The notes under the pieces are model-generated. The model made no database searches. It saw nothing but the letters and a program-made list of their open reading frames with translations, and was not told where the DNA came from. This document shows, one piece after another, positions 35,037-44,412 of a DNA stretch of 64,000 bases. Within the stretch, counting starts at the first letter, position 1. Each line of letters opens with the position of its first letter. Origin of the DNA: VYFG01 sp965221795 (GTDB lineage: Bacteria > Pseudomonadota > Gammaproteobacteria > Arenicellales > Poriferihabitantaceae); NCBI GenBank assembly GCA_965221795.1, contig OZ244914.1, positions 1,612,001 through 1,676,000 of the forward strand, read 5' to 3'. A program made the translations under genes and the position numbers.

Positions 35037-37433
35037 ATGTCTCAAGACTATACTGCCGACCACATCAAGGTTCTCAAAGGACTGGAAGCGGTCAGAAAGC
35101 GCCCGGGAATGTACATCGGGGATACGGATGACGGAACTGGGTTACATCACATGGTGTTCGAGGTGGTGGACAATTCGGTGGATGAAGCCATGGCCGGCTA
35201 TTGCACGGAAATCACGGTGGTGATTCATGCGGATGAATCTGTCAGCGTGACCGACAATGGCCGGGGAATCCCGACGGACATCCACGAGGGCGAAGGACGA
35301 AGCGCGGCCGAGGTTATCATGACGGTTCTTCATGCCGGCGGTAAGTTTGACGACAACATGTACCAGTTTTCTGGCGGCCTGCACGGAGTCGGGGTTTCGG
35401 TGGTCAATGCATTGTCCGAACGCTTGGAGTTGGAAATACACCGGGACCATACCGTGTACCGGCAGCAGTATGCGGATGGAGAACCGGCACAGGAACTGGT
35501 GGCGAGCGGCGAGACGAATCGTACCGGAACTCGGGTGACCTTTATGGCAAGCCGTCAGGTCTTCCGTAACGTGAGTTACAAGTTTGAAATTCTGGCGAAG
35601 CGCTTCCGCGAACTGTCCTTCCTCAATTCCGGGCTCCGGATCACCTTGCGGGATGAACGCGACGGCCATGGAGAGACTTTTCAGTATGATGGTGGCATCG
35701 CAGCGTTCGTGCGCGACCTCAACCGTAAGAAGAACGCTCTCCATCCGACGGTCTTTGAGGTCATGAGTGAGCGTGACGGTGTCCAGGTGCAACTGGCGAT
35801 GCAGTGGAACGACTCATACCAGGAAAATGTGTTCTGTTATACCAATAACATTCCTCAGGCGGATGGAGGAACGCATCTTACCGGGCTTCGGGGGGCGATG
35901 ACCCGGACCCTGAACGGCTACATTACGGAACTGGGGCTGGCCAAGAAGGAAAAGGTGGTTTTGGGTGGGGACGACTGCCGAGAGGGGGTTATGGCTGTGC
36001 TGTCCGTGAAAGTTGCCGATCCCAAGTTTTCGTCACAAACCAAGGAAAAGTTGGTTTCTTCCGAGGTCAAGGGGGCAGTGGAAGGACTAGTGGCCGAATG
36101 CCTGGGTAGTTTTCTCCAAGAACATCCGGTGGAGGCAAAGATTATTGCCCAGCGGATCATTCAATCTGCCCGGGCCAGAGAGGCAGCACGCAAAGCCCGG
36201 GAACTGACGCGCCGGAAAAATGCGCTTGATCTTGGTGGGCTTCCCGGCAAACTGGCGGATTGTCAGGAAACCGATCCGGCTCAATGTGAACTCTATCTGG
36301 TGGAAGGGGATTCGGCGGGTGGGAGTGCCAAACAGGCACGGGACCGGCGATACCAGGCGATCCTGCCGCTGAAGGGCAAAATTCTGAATGTCGAGAAGGC
36401 ACGCTATGACAAGATGCTGACCTCAGATGAGGTCGGAACCCTGATCACCGCACTGGGTACCGGAATAGGAAAAGATGACTTTGATATCAATAAGTTACGA
36501 TATCATCGGATTATTATTATGACCGATGCGGATGTCGACGGCTCGCATATCCGGACCTTGCTGTTGACTTTCTTTTTCCGCCAGATGCCGGCACTTATCG
36601 AACGAGGGCATATCTATATCGCGCAGCCTCCCCTATACAAGATGAGCAGCAAAAAAAAGGAGGCCTATCTGCTGGATGACAGTGAAATGAGCGCCCATCT
36701 GTTGGAGCAAGCCACCAAGAATGCGACTCTGAGGCCCGCTCAGGGAGCCGAACTGACCGGCCAGGAACTGAAACGTGTCATTCTGGACCTGCAGGCTGTG
36801 CAGGCAACCATTCAGCGGTTGGCACGACGTTATCAGAGCAATATACTGGAAGCCCTGATGGCTATTGAACCGGTGGTCTCGGAAGATTTTTTCAATGGCC
36901 GATGTGAACAGATCGCCACCGCCCTTGAGGTGGTACTGAACCGGGAACGCTCGGATGTCGTGCGTTACCAGGTGACGTTTCGACCGACAGAACAGGACCT
37001 GTGTGTGGATCGCAAACAGTACGGATTGGTCGAGTCGGTCCTACTGACGGGAGAGTTCTTCCAGAGCCCGGAATACCGGGCCATGATGGCACTGGCCGCC
37101 CGACTGAAAGGGCTGGAAGTCGGGGCCATTCTCGTGTGCTGGAAAGAAGGAGTGGAGGAGAGCGTTGGGACGTTTGCCCAAGCAGTGGACCATATCCTGT
37201 CCCGGGCACGCAGAGGGCTGACCATTCAGCGTTACAAGGGGCTGGGTGAAATGAACCCGGACCAGCTGTGGGAGACCACTATGGATCCAGAAGTGAGACG
37301 CCTGTTGAAGGTGAATCTCGAAGACACCATTGCAGCGGATGAGACATTCACTATCCTGATGGGAGACCAGGTGCAGCCCCGACGGGAGTTTATCGAAACC
37401 AACGCGTTTTCGGTCAGCAACTTGGACGTTTGA
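35037..37433 (+). CDS. gyrB: DNA gyrase subunit B
   Basis: A 798-residue type IIA topoisomerase subunit. The GHKL ATPase domain has RKRPGMYIGD, EVVDNSVDEAMAG and GGLHGVGVSVVNALS. The Toprim domain has LVEGDSAGGSAKQARDR and IIMTDADVDGSHIRTLLLTF. The long insert between Toprim and tail gives the length near 800 residues typical of gammaproteobacteria. The ATG at 35037 fits the conserved start (SQDYTADHIKVL); an upstream ATG-like start at 35019 is less likely. Confidence 0.97.
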   Translation: MSQDYTADHIKVLKGLEAVRKRPGMYIGDTDDGTGLHHMVFEVVDNSVDEAMAGYCTEITVVIHADESVSVTDNGRGIPTDIHEGEGRSAAEVIMTVLHAGGKFDDNMYQFSGGLHGVGVSVVNALSERLELEIHRDHTVYRQQYADGEPAQELVASGETNRTGTRVTFMASRQVFRNVSYKFEILAKRFRELSFLNSGLRITLRDERDGHGETFQYDGGIAAFVRDLNRKKNALHPTVFEVMSERDGVQVQLAMQWNDSYQENVFCYTNNIPQADGGTHLTGLRGAMTRTLNGYITELGLAKKEKVVLGGDDCREGVMAVLSVKVADPKFSSQTKEKLVSSEVKGAVEGLVAECLGSFLQEHPVEAKIIAQRIIQSARAREAARKARELTRRKNALDLGGLPGKLADCQETDPAQCELYLVEGDSAGGSAKQARDRRYQAILPLKGKILNVEKARYDKMLTSDEVGTLITALGTGIGKDDFDINKLRYHRIIIMTDADVDGSHIRTLLLTFFFRQMPALIERGHIYIAQPPLYKMSSKKKEAYLLDDSEMSAHLLEQATKNATLRPAQGAELTGQELKRVILDLQAVQATIQRLARRYQSNILEALMAIEPVVSEDFFNGRCEQIATALEVVLNRERSDVVRYQVTFRPTEQDLCVDRKQYGLVESVLLTGEFFQSPEYRAMMALAARLKGLEVGAILVCWKEGVEESVGTFAQAVDHILSRARRGLTIQRYKGLGEMNPDQLWETTMDPEVRRLLKVNLEDTIAADETFTILMGDQVQPRREFIETNAFSVSNLDV

Positions 37434-37502
37434 CCGGCCGCGCATGACCATCCGCCGCCCGCATCGGCAGAGTGGGTCGAAGCCTACCGGACGTGGACTC
37501 AG

Positions 37503-38072
37503 TCAAAAGGTGTACTCTTTCGGCTCGGACATCACCCGTTCCACCATGGGACGGAAAAACTCCAGTGATCGCGAGGGATAATCGGGGTCAAAGCAGTTCT
37601 GGTCATAGTGGTGGCAGAAGTCGACGCAGTCCTGATACCATGGATGGTGCCGGAAACGGTCCCGCGCATAACGGTCCCGGTCATAATGATGGGCATAATA
37701 GTAGGACTGGAACAGGCCATGGTGTTGGATGATCCAATGGATTCGCTCGGACACATAAGGCCGCAGAATCGCGGCAGCCAATTCGCTGTGCGAGGCGGGA
37801 GCCAATACATCCCCAATGTCGTGGAGTAGGGCGGCGACTACCATTTCCTCTGCTTCCCCGGCTTCATAAGCACGGGTGGCTGACTGGAGAGAATGTTCAA
37901 GACGTGAAATACGGAATCCTTCCAGACTGCCGTCCAGCTGCTCCATGGCCAGAAGGAGGCGGTCCGGCAAGGACCGGATGGCAGCCTCTTCATATACCGC
38001 CAGCCGTGCATACTCCTCTCGTGTGCCGTCTTCCATGCGGGTAAATGAAACGGTTTCGACGGGTGATTTCAT
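37503..38072 (-). CDS. HD-domain protein related to PhnZ-type diiron oxygenases
   Basis: A 189-residue HD-fold protein: His60, His84-Asp85 (LLHDIGD), His95 (SHSE) and His117-118 (IIQHHG) give the metal ligand pattern. The order and size resemble the phosphonate-degrading HD oxygenase PhnZ and its relatives. The C-terminal part is rich in His, Tyr and Asp. Its ATG overlaps the stop of arsC (ATGA), so it is translated with an arsenate-reductase family protein. No phosphonate-uptake genes are close; the substrate is open. Confidence 0.65.
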   Translation of the reverse strand: MKSPVETVSFTRMEDGTREEYARLAVYEEAAIRSLPDRLLLAMEQLDGSLEGFRISRLEHSLQSATRAYEAGEAEEMVVAALLHDIGDVLAPASHSELAAAILRPYVSERIHWIIQHHGLFQSYYYAHHYDRDRYARDRFRHHPWYQDCVDFCHHYDQNCFDPDYPSRSLEFFRPMVERVMSEPKEYTF

Positions 38073-38443
38073 GATGATGACCTGTACCGGGTAGAGTGGT
38101 CAAAAAGAGTAAGGACATTTCCCGGGGGTCTGCCGATGACGGCGCGGCCGTGGTGAGTGACGATCGGCCGCTGCAGCAAGATGGGATTTGCCATCACTAG
38201 CCGGAGCAGTTCCTCTTCGCGGTATTTTCGATCCGCCAGCCCGAGTTCCCGATAACGGCTTTCGCCCGGGCGCAGGAGTGCGTCCACCGGGCAGTCCAAT
38301 GCGGCGGCGATGCGTCGCAGTGTTTTTGCATCCGGCGGTGTCTCAAGGTAGTATACGATTTCCGGCCGGATTCCCATGTCCTGCAACAGCGTAAGGGTGG
38401 CACAGGATTTGGAACAGCGGGGGTTGTGGTATATCCGGGTCAT
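38069..38443 (-). CDS. arsC: ArsC/Spx-family arsenate reductase
   Basis: A 124-residue thioredoxin-fold protein. The start MTRIYHNPRCSKSC carries the catalytic Cys10; RPIVTHHGRAVIGRPP near residue 95 carries the conserved arginines of glutaredoxin-linked ArsC. It would reduce arsenate to arsenite with glutathione. The ATG at 38443 is fixed by the conserved N-terminus; an open frame continues upstream without homology. No arsenite pump is nearby. Confidence 0.82.
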   Translation of the reverse strand: MTRIYHNPRCSKSCATLTLLQDMGIRPEIVYYLETPPDAKTLRRIAAALDCPVDALLRPGESRYRELGLADRKYREEELLRLVMANPILLQRPIVTHHGRAVIGRPPGNVLTLFDHSTRYRSSS

Positions 38444-38805
38444 GGGATCGGGAAATTCTCGAATGCAGGTCGAACTATATTTTGCCGGCGGGGTCGGGCA
38501 CAATAGGCGAATCGGGTCGACTGCCATGCCGTCCGGGTTCGGAGCGCGAACCGTCACCGAAGGAGAGCCTGCGGCCGTCGCAACGGTTGCACTCCCGGGC
38601 CCAAACGGCGACAATAACCCCGTTGTCGTGGTTGGGCACGCAGGGTACCATGCCCGCAAAAATGCGGACCAGCTGCAGGTGTTCATAATCTTTCTTGATT
38701 TTCTCTTAATACCGCGAGCGCACGCCCGGTTGAACAGACTGGTGGAAATTGAATGATAAAAGGCATATCGACAGCCGGTCTTGACAAACCGGCGGAGGAC
38801 CGGCC
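38444..38805. other. Divergent spacer between arsC and nhaA
   Basis: About 360 bases without a supported gene. Open frames on both strands cross it, one with a CNRCDGRRLSFGDG stretch on the minus strand, but none has a start with a ribosome-binding site. GCGGAGGACC just before 38806 is the nhaA ribosome-binding site. Confidence 0.4.
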
Positions 38806-40005
38806 ATGACGAAGCTGACCGAACGGCTATCGGCATTGCTCCAGCATGAAGCCGCAGGCGGGGTGCTGTTGCTGATTGCCGCAATCGTGGCCTTGATACT
38901 CGACAACTCGCCTCTGGCCTTTCTCTATGACCAGTTGTTGACCATTCCGGTGGTAGTCCAGTTCGGTGCCTTGGTGCTGGAAAAGCCCTTGCTCCTCTGG
39001 ATTAACGATGGGCTGATGGCCCTCTTCTTCTTGTTGGTCGGGCTGGAGATCAAGCGAGAGTTACTGGAGGGAAACCTCTCCTCTTGGCGACAAGCCACAT
39101 TGCCCGCTGTGGCGGCGCTTGGTGGGATGCTCTTTCCGGCGCTGATTTACACCGCCATCAATGGAGATAATCCAGTTGCGATGCGAGGCTGGGCCATAGC
39201 GTCGGCAACCGACATTGCGTTCGCCATAGGCATTCTGGCACTTCTTGGCACCCGGGTTCCTATAGGTCTCAAGGTGTTCCTGCTGGCCTTGGCGGTAATT
39301 GATGACTTGGGTGTGATCCTGATCATAGCGCTCTTTTACTCCACGGAATTGTCGATCCACTCTCTCGCCATTGCGGGGATTTCTGCGCTGGTCCTCCTGG
39401 TATTGAACCGTGCTGGAGTCACCCGCCTGCTGCCATATCTCCTGGCCGGTATCGTGATGTGGGTGGCGGTACTGAAGTCTGGTGTGCATGCGACACTTGC
39501 TGGGGTGGTAATCGCGCTGTTCATTCCCCTGCGCACCGCCGATTCGAGCCAGACACCACCACTCATCCGGGTCGAGCATGCCCTGCATGGATATGTGATG
39601 TTGCTGGTTATGCCCGTGTTTGCATTTGCCAATGCCGGGGTGCATCTCGGAGGGCTTTCCCTGGAAGACTTTCTGTCACCGGTCCCTCTGGGCATCGCGG
39701 CGGGCCTGTTCTTCGGCAACCAGATTGGTATATTCGGCTTCTCTTTTCTCACCGTACGGCTTGGACTTTGCCAGCTTCCGGCCGGCGTTACCTGGCTGCA
39801 TTTGTATGGTGCTGCGGCGCTCGCTGGAATCGGCTTCACCATGAGCCTTTTCATCGGCATGTTGGCATTCGACGACCCGGCCTACCAGGCAAATGTACGC
39901 ATCGGCGTACTATCCGGCTCCCTGCTGTCGGGTATCGTGGGCTATGTGGTTTTGCGCTGGTTTACGGACCGCCAGCAGAGGTCCGCCGGGGAAGCCATGT
40001 CTTGA
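38806..40005 (+). CDS. nhaA: Na+/H+ antiporter NhaA
   Basis: A 399-residue inner-membrane antiporter with about twelve helices. The ion-binding double aspartate is in LAVIDDLGVI, and the family stretches AAGGVLLLIAAIVAL, FFLLVGLEIKRELLEG and ASATDIAFAIG are all present. It exports sodium against protons at alkaline pH or high salt, in line with a marine habitat. Length is close to E. coli NhaA (388). Confidence 0.95.
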   Translation: MTKLTERLSALLQHEAAGGVLLLIAAIVALILDNSPLAFLYDQLLTIPVVVQFGALVLEKPLLLWINDGLMALFFLLVGLEIKRELLEGNLSSWRQATLPAVAALGGMLFPALIYTAINGDNPVAMRGWAIASATDIAFAIGILALLGTRVPIGLKVFLLALAVIDDLGVILIIALFYSTELSIHSLAIAGISALVLLVLNRAGVTRLLPYLLAGIVMWVAVLKSGVHATLAGVVIALFIPLRTADSSQTPPLIRVEHALHGYVMLLVMPVFAFANAGVHLGGLSLEDFLSPVPLGIAAGLFFGNQIGIFGFSFLTVRLGLCQLPAGVTWLHLYGAAALAGIGFTMSLFIGMLAFDDPAYQANVRIGVLSGSLLSGIVGYVVLRWFTDRQQRSAGEAMS

Positions 40006-40154
40006 CCTAGCTTGTCGGGAAGGGACCTATCGGGTTTTGAATGGGAGACGCAGCAGGGTCACCCTGAGAAGTTCTGGTCTTTGTCCCGGGAAGGGAAGTA
40101 TCTACAGCCCCCCGGCTGCTCCCGGAAAGGAGTCCCATAATGATGAATCCGGTC

Positions 40155-42548
40155 CTAGGGCTGCCCGGTCTGGTCATCACAGGAGGCATACTGTCGAATA
40201 CCGCTTTGTGCCATGACCGGAACCCGGATGCGCCGGGCACAATGGTTTCGAACGCGTCTCCCGGTCACTGGATCAATGGACAGGAATTTTACCCCCGCCG
40301 GCGGCTGGGTGGAAGACGGTGTCAGATGCAGTGATTGCATGATTTCGGCCCATATCCGCATGGCACCTGCCGCACCGGTCAATCCTACCGGCCGGTTGTC
40401 ATCCCGACCCATCCAGACCACGGTCAACAGGTTGCCACTATAGCCGACAAACCAACTGTCCCGGTAATTATCAGTAGTCCCGGTTTTACCGGCAAGACCC
40501 AAGGAGGGAGGTAGCTGCTGCGTGATGCGAGAAGCAGTTCCAGTGCGCACCACTTCCTTGAGGGCATAGTCGATCAGGTATGCGGGGCCGGGCGGAATGG
40601 TTCGGGAAGCGCGACCGGGAAATCGGGCAAGAACTTTCTCATGCCGGTCACTGATATGGCTGAGACTGCGCAAGGGAAAACCGATACCACCATTTGCGAT
40701 CGACTGGTAGGCCTGTGCAATTTCCAAGGGGCTGTGTTCGCTGGCACCAAGGAGGGTTGAGGGATAGGGGGGAATCTCCTTGCGGATCCCCAATCGACGC
40801 ACGGTATCGGTCACTGCCCCCAGCCCCAATTTCATGCCGACCCGGACTGCCGGCACATTGTAGGAATGTGCCAGTGCCTCCAGAAGAGTGACTGGGCCAT
40901 GGAACTTGCGATCATAATTCTGCGGTGACCAAGGTGTGCCATTGTGGGGATTACGGAGTGTGAGTGGCTTGTCCTGGAGCACGCTGCCGAGCATGAACTG
41001 TTTCGGTCTTTCGAGAGCGGTCAGGTAGACCAGTGGCTTGATCAGTGAACCGATGGGGCGTTGAGCATCAATGGCACGATTGAACCCTGCATAACCGGCT
41101 TGACGCCCCCCCACTAAGGCCAGGATGTCACCGCTGTCCACAGAAACTACCACAGCGGCACCTTGCAGGGAGCCGGAGGGGATCTCGTGATCGGTCTCTA
41201 TCTGGCCGAGGGCTCTGGCCACGATGGATTGTATGGTTTGCTGGATATCTGCGTCCAGTGTCGTATACAGACGTACTCCTTGGGTGTGCAGGACATCTTC
41301 CGGATAGTACTGGCGAAGCTGACGATGCAAATAGTCGACATAGGCGGGAAAGACGCTGCCACCGGCACTACGATGCGGAGCAAGGGTCAGGGGCAGTTTC
41401 GCCAGTTCGGACGCGGTGTCCTGTTTGATCAGGCCGGCGTCGGCAAGCTGCGTCAAGACCAGGTTCCGTCGGTCCCTTGCTCGTTCCGGATGACGTCTCG
41501 GATTGTAGGTCGAAGGGGCAGGGATGATGCCTACCAGGGTGGCGATTTCATGAGGCCCCAATCGGTGGAGGGGGCGTGCAAAATAATATTCACTGGCCAA
41601 TGCGAACCCGTGCACTGCCCGATTGCCCGATTGACCCAGAAAAATACTGTTCATGTAATGCTCGAGAATCTCGTTCTTCGAGTAGCGCAACTCCAGGGTG
41701 ATGGCCATGAGCGCTTCGGCGATCTTCCGCGACCACGAGCGTTCTGGGGTCAGGAACAGGTTCTTGACCAGCTGTTGTGTAATGGTACTGCCACCTTGAA
41801 CGGTTTCGCCCCGAATCAGGTTGATGAAAAAAGCCCGGGTGATGGCGGTCAGATCCACTCCGGAATGATGGGCGAAATCCCGGTCTTCCATAATCAGCAA
41901 AGCCTGACTCAAGAAATTTGGCATCTCGTGCAATCGGAGTGGGATCCGGTCTTCGAAGGGACCCAGTTGTAATGTGCCGATTAGCTCCGGCTCCAGTACA
42001 ATCCGCTCCAGGCGCACGCCGTCTCGATGCCGGGCGATCGACTGCAGGCGCTCATCCTGAAATATCAGCCGGACCGGTTCGGGATCGGAACCGTTTCCGG
42101 GTACTGGATTTGGGTATAAGTCCAGGGTCTGATTCCGGAATACGAACTGTCCGGGCAAACTCAGGCGGGTGACTCGGCGATATCCACGGTATTGCAATAC
42201 GGATGCCACCTTGCGCAGGGAGATGCCGGAGCCGGCGGTCAGATTCGGGGCCCGTGCGTAAAGCTGTGCGGATTGGGCTGGACGATGGTTTCGAAAATAT
42301 GACTGCATCTGCCAGTCGAGGTACAGCATCAAGCCAGCAAGGCAGAAAATCAGGGCCAAGCCCATGCGAAAGACCAGCACGCGCAGGAGTGCCCAGCTGC
42401 TGGTGCCAGAAACCAGGGTGTCAGGTGGTGGGCCCTTCTTCCCCCCATTTCGTCTCTTGTCGTGGGTTGCCAACGCCCTCAGAAGCCCCGTCCGCAACTC
42501 CAGCAGATATCGAACCCAGCCGGACTGGTTTCTCCGCAATGGTCGCAA
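40155..42548 (-). CDS. mrcB: Penicillin-binding protein 1B (bifunctional transglycosylase/transpeptidase)
   Basis: A 797-residue peptidoglycan synthase anchored by one helix at about 52-76. A UB2H-like regulatory domain follows (RKVASVLQYRGYRRV). The GT51 domain has MEDRDFAHHSGVD with catalytic Glu, then GGSTITQQLVKNLF. The transpeptidase domain has GSLIKP (active Ser), SYN in HSYNVPAV, and KTGTT. The C-terminus has several Cys. The start is uncertain: the longest frame uses TTG at 42548 and overlaps the DUF2007 gene by 70 bases; a TTG at about 42473 would avoid the overlap. Confidence 0.93.
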   Translation of the reverse strand: MRPLRRNQSGWVRYLLELRTGLLRALATHDKRRNGGKKGPPPDTLVSGTSSWALLRVLVFRMGLALIFCLAGLMLYLDWQMQSYFRNHRPAQSAQLYARAPNLTAGSGISLRKVASVLQYRGYRRVTRLSLPGQFVFRNQTLDLYPNPVPGNGSDPEPVRLIFQDERLQSIARHRDGVRLERIVLEPELIGTLQLGPFEDRIPLRLHEMPNFLSQALLIMEDRDFAHHSGVDLTAITRAFFINLIRGETVQGGSTITQQLVKNLFLTPERSWSRKIAEALMAITLELRYSKNEILEHYMNSIFLGQSGNRAVHGFALASEYYFARPLHRLGPHEIATLVGIIPAPSTYNPRRHPERARDRRNLVLTQLADAGLIKQDTASELAKLPLTLAPHRSAGGSVFPAYVDYLHRQLRQYYPEDVLHTQGVRLYTTLDADIQQTIQSIVARALGQIETDHEIPSGSLQGAAVVVSVDSGDILALVGGRQAGYAGFNRAIDAQRPIGSLIKPLVYLTALERPKQFMLGSVLQDKPLTLRNPHNGTPWSPQNYDRKFHGPVTLLEALAHSYNVPAVRVGMKLGLGAVTDTVRRLGIRKEIPPYPSTLLGASEHSPLEIAQAYQSIANGGIGFPLRSLSHISDRHEKVLARFPGRASRTIPPGPAYLIDYALKEVVRTGTASRITQQLPPSLGLAGKTGTTDNYRDSWFVGYSGNLLTVVWMGRDDNRPVGLTGAAGAMRIWAEIMQSLHLTPSSTQPPAGVKFLSIDPVTGRRVRNHCARRIRVPVMAQSGIRQYASCDDQTGQP

Positions 42549-42787
42549 TGCAGGGGCGGGGACGATTCTGCCTCCGTTCGGGACTGCTCCAGCAGGGCAA
42601 TCAAGTGCTGGGCTTTGTCCAGGTCATGGTCGCGCCGAATCCAGACTTCCGGGCCGATCACCGGCAACTCCCCCAAGGCTCCGATGGAGTTTTCCTGGAA
42701 CACCTCACAAGGAACCCCGTTGCCACGCAGATGATCAGCAAATAGTTGGGCATCCAGAAGCCACTCGGCACGGTAAACACATTTCAC
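42479..42787 (-). CDS. DUF2007-domain protein with C-terminal zinc ribbon
   Basis: A 102-residue protein. The N-terminal half (YRAEWLLDAQLFADHLRGNG, VWIRRDHDLDKAQHLI) is the DUF2007 putative signal-transducing domain. The C-terminal half has CDHCGE and CWSCGRG, a four-cysteine zinc ribbon. The start is GTG at 42787, because family members begin just before the YRAEW stretch. It lies between the AI-2E permease gene and mrcB. Function is unknown; similar proteins have been linked to nitrogen-related PII signalling, which is not shown here. Confidence 0.7.
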   Translation of the reverse strand: MKCVYRAEWLLDAQLFADHLRGNGVPCEVFQENSIGALGELPVIGPEVWIRRDHDLDKAQHLIALLEQSRTEAESSPPLHCDHCGETSPAGFDICWSCGRGF

Positions 42788-42807
42788 GCGGGATGTCTCA
42801 GTGATGA

Positions 42808-43869
42808 TCAGGGCTCCCCAAGATCGGCTTCCCGGGGCCAGGCGACCATGACCGCCTGTACTAGAGTGGCCAGAGGAATCGCGAAGAAAACCCCCCAGAT
42901 ACCGAACAGTCCGCCAAAAAACAGCACCGCCACGATGATGGCGACCGGATGCAGGTTCACAACCTCGGAGAACAGCAATGGCACCAGCAAGTTTCCATCC
43001 AGGGCCTGAATGACCAGATAGGCCAGTACCAAGTAGTAGAAATCGGTCGTGAGACCCCATTGAAAATAGGCAAACACCACCACCGGCACGGTGACCACGG
43101 CGGCACCGATATAGGGGATCAGCACTGACAGTCCGACCAGCACCGAAAGCAACATCGAAAACTGCAGTCCGAAGAAGGAAAAAGTCAGCAGACAGGTCAG
43201 CCAAACGATCAGGATTTCCCAGACTTTGCCGCGAATATAATTTCCGATCTGCACATCCACATCCCGCCAGATCTGAACCGCCAGTTGGTTATCGCTAGGC
43301 AGCAAGTCACGGATCCATGTCAGGATCCGATTCTTGTCCATCAGAAAGAAAAAGATCAGAATGGGCAGGAGGATGAAATAGATCAGCAGCGTGATGACTC
43401 CGGTGACTTGGGAGAGAGAATTGGTCAGTACATGTTGGCCGAAAGAGGTGAGCTCGGCCCGCAGATTGTTGATCAGTTCGAGCACCTGCTCCCGGGAAAA
43501 GAGTTCTGGATATTTTTCCGGCAAGGTCATAAGGGCTGCTTGGCCTTGGCTCAGCATGTAGGGAACCTCAGCCATCACCTGTGCCAACTGGGCATAGAGA
43601 GTTGGTAGTAACCAGAAGATGATTACCCCCAAGAACAGTAGAAAGCCTACGGAAACGGTCCAGATGCAGATGACTCGGGGCAACCCGACAAATTGCATCC
43701 GGCGAATCACTCCTTCCAGCAAGTAGGCAATGACGATTCCCGCCAGTACCGGAGCCAGCATGCTACCGGCATAAAACACGATGATGAACAGTATCAGCAG
43801 CGCGGCGGTGAGAAACACCACTTGCGGATTGGATAGCTGTTGCCGGACCCAACTGGTGATTTGTTCCAT
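42808..43869 (-). CDS. AI-2E family transporter (PerM/TqsA-like permease)
   Basis: A 353-residue membrane protein with about eight helices and a large central soluble segment. FLLFLGVIIFWLLPTL, GLSVLIPYIGAAVVTVPV and FFGGLFGIWGVFFAIPLA are typical of the AI-2E exporter (UPF0118) family. Members include autoinducer-2 exporters and Na+/H+ antiporters; this one lies beside cell-wall gene mrcB as PerM-like proteins often stand alone. Substrate not predictable. Confidence 0.82.
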   Translation of the reverse strand: MEQITSWVRQQLSNPQVVFLTAALLILFIIVFYAGSMLAPVLAGIVIAYLLEGVIRRMQFVGLPRVICIWTVSVGFLLFLGVIIFWLLPTLYAQLAQVMAEVPYMLSQGQAALMTLPEKYPELFSREQVLELINNLRAELTSFGQHVLTNSLSQVTGVITLLIYFILLPILIFFFLMDKNRILTWIRDLLPSDNQLAVQIWRDVDVQIGNYIRGKVWEILIVWLTCLLTFSFFGLQFSMLLSVLVGLSVLIPYIGAAVVTVPVVVFAYFQWGLTTDFYYLVLAYLVIQALDGNLLVPLLFSEVVNLHPVAIIVAVLFFGGLFGIWGVFFAIPLATLVQAVMVAWPREADLGEP

Positions 43870-43922
43870 GGTATTGTGAGGTCAGTTTCGGGGCTCGGGC
43901 CCAATGGCGGCATCAACCGCAC

Positions 43923-44345
43923 TCAGCGATCAGGTTCGACAATCTCGAAATTATGGGTGATGTCGACCGAGGGTGCCAGCATCCGGGTAACCGAGCAGTA
44001 CTTTTCCATCGACAGTGACACAGCCCGCCTCACTTTTTTCGCCTCCAGATTGTGACCGACGACTTCATAGTGAACATGGATCTGGCGGAAGACGGCGGGG
44101 ACGGCATCGGCACGCATGCCGTCCAGCGTGATGCGGCAATCGGTAACATGCTGCCGACTCTTTTCGAGAATCAGGATGACATCAATGCCACTGCAGCTCC
44201 CGAGGGCGGCCAGCACCAGTTCCATCGGCCGCGGACCGGTATTTTGGCCGCCATGGTCCGGTGAGCCATCAGCGGTCAGGACATGGCCACTTTCCGTGGT
44301 TACGCCAAAAGCCAAAGGGCCGGTTTTCTGAAGAGAAACTTTCAT
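43923..44345 (-). CDS. OsmC-family protein, YhfA-like
   Basis: A 140-residue protein of the OsmC/Ohr fold. The GCSGIDVILILEK stretch (central helix) has one Cys, and there is no second Cys at the usual place for a peroxidase, so it fits the YhfA-like branch of unknown role rather than Ohr. LAALGSCSG and a GSPDHGGQNTGPRPMEL stretch support the family. Confidence 0.8.
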   Translation of the reverse strand: MKVSLQKTGPLAFGVTTESGHVLTADGSPDHGGQNTGPRPMELVLAALGSCSGIDVILILEKSRQHVTDCRITLDGMRADAVPAVFRQIHVHYEVVGHNLEAKKVRRAVSLSMEKYCSVTRMLAPSVDITHNFEIVEPDR

Positions 44346-44412
44346 TGATCAATGTCGTTGGCATGAAGACGCAAGGTGATACATCCTGCGGCTCGTCTCG
44401 GCTTTTCCTGGA

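Noticed and set aside
38376..38756. Open frames between arsC and nhaA, including a Cys-containing minus-strand stretch
   Set aside because: No start codon with a ribosome-binding site and no known match; left as intergenic.
42788..43204. Longer N-terminus of the DUF2007 protein (241-codon frame)
   Set aside because: The extension is antisense-free but overlaps the AI-2E permease gene in another frame; family members start at the GTG used here.
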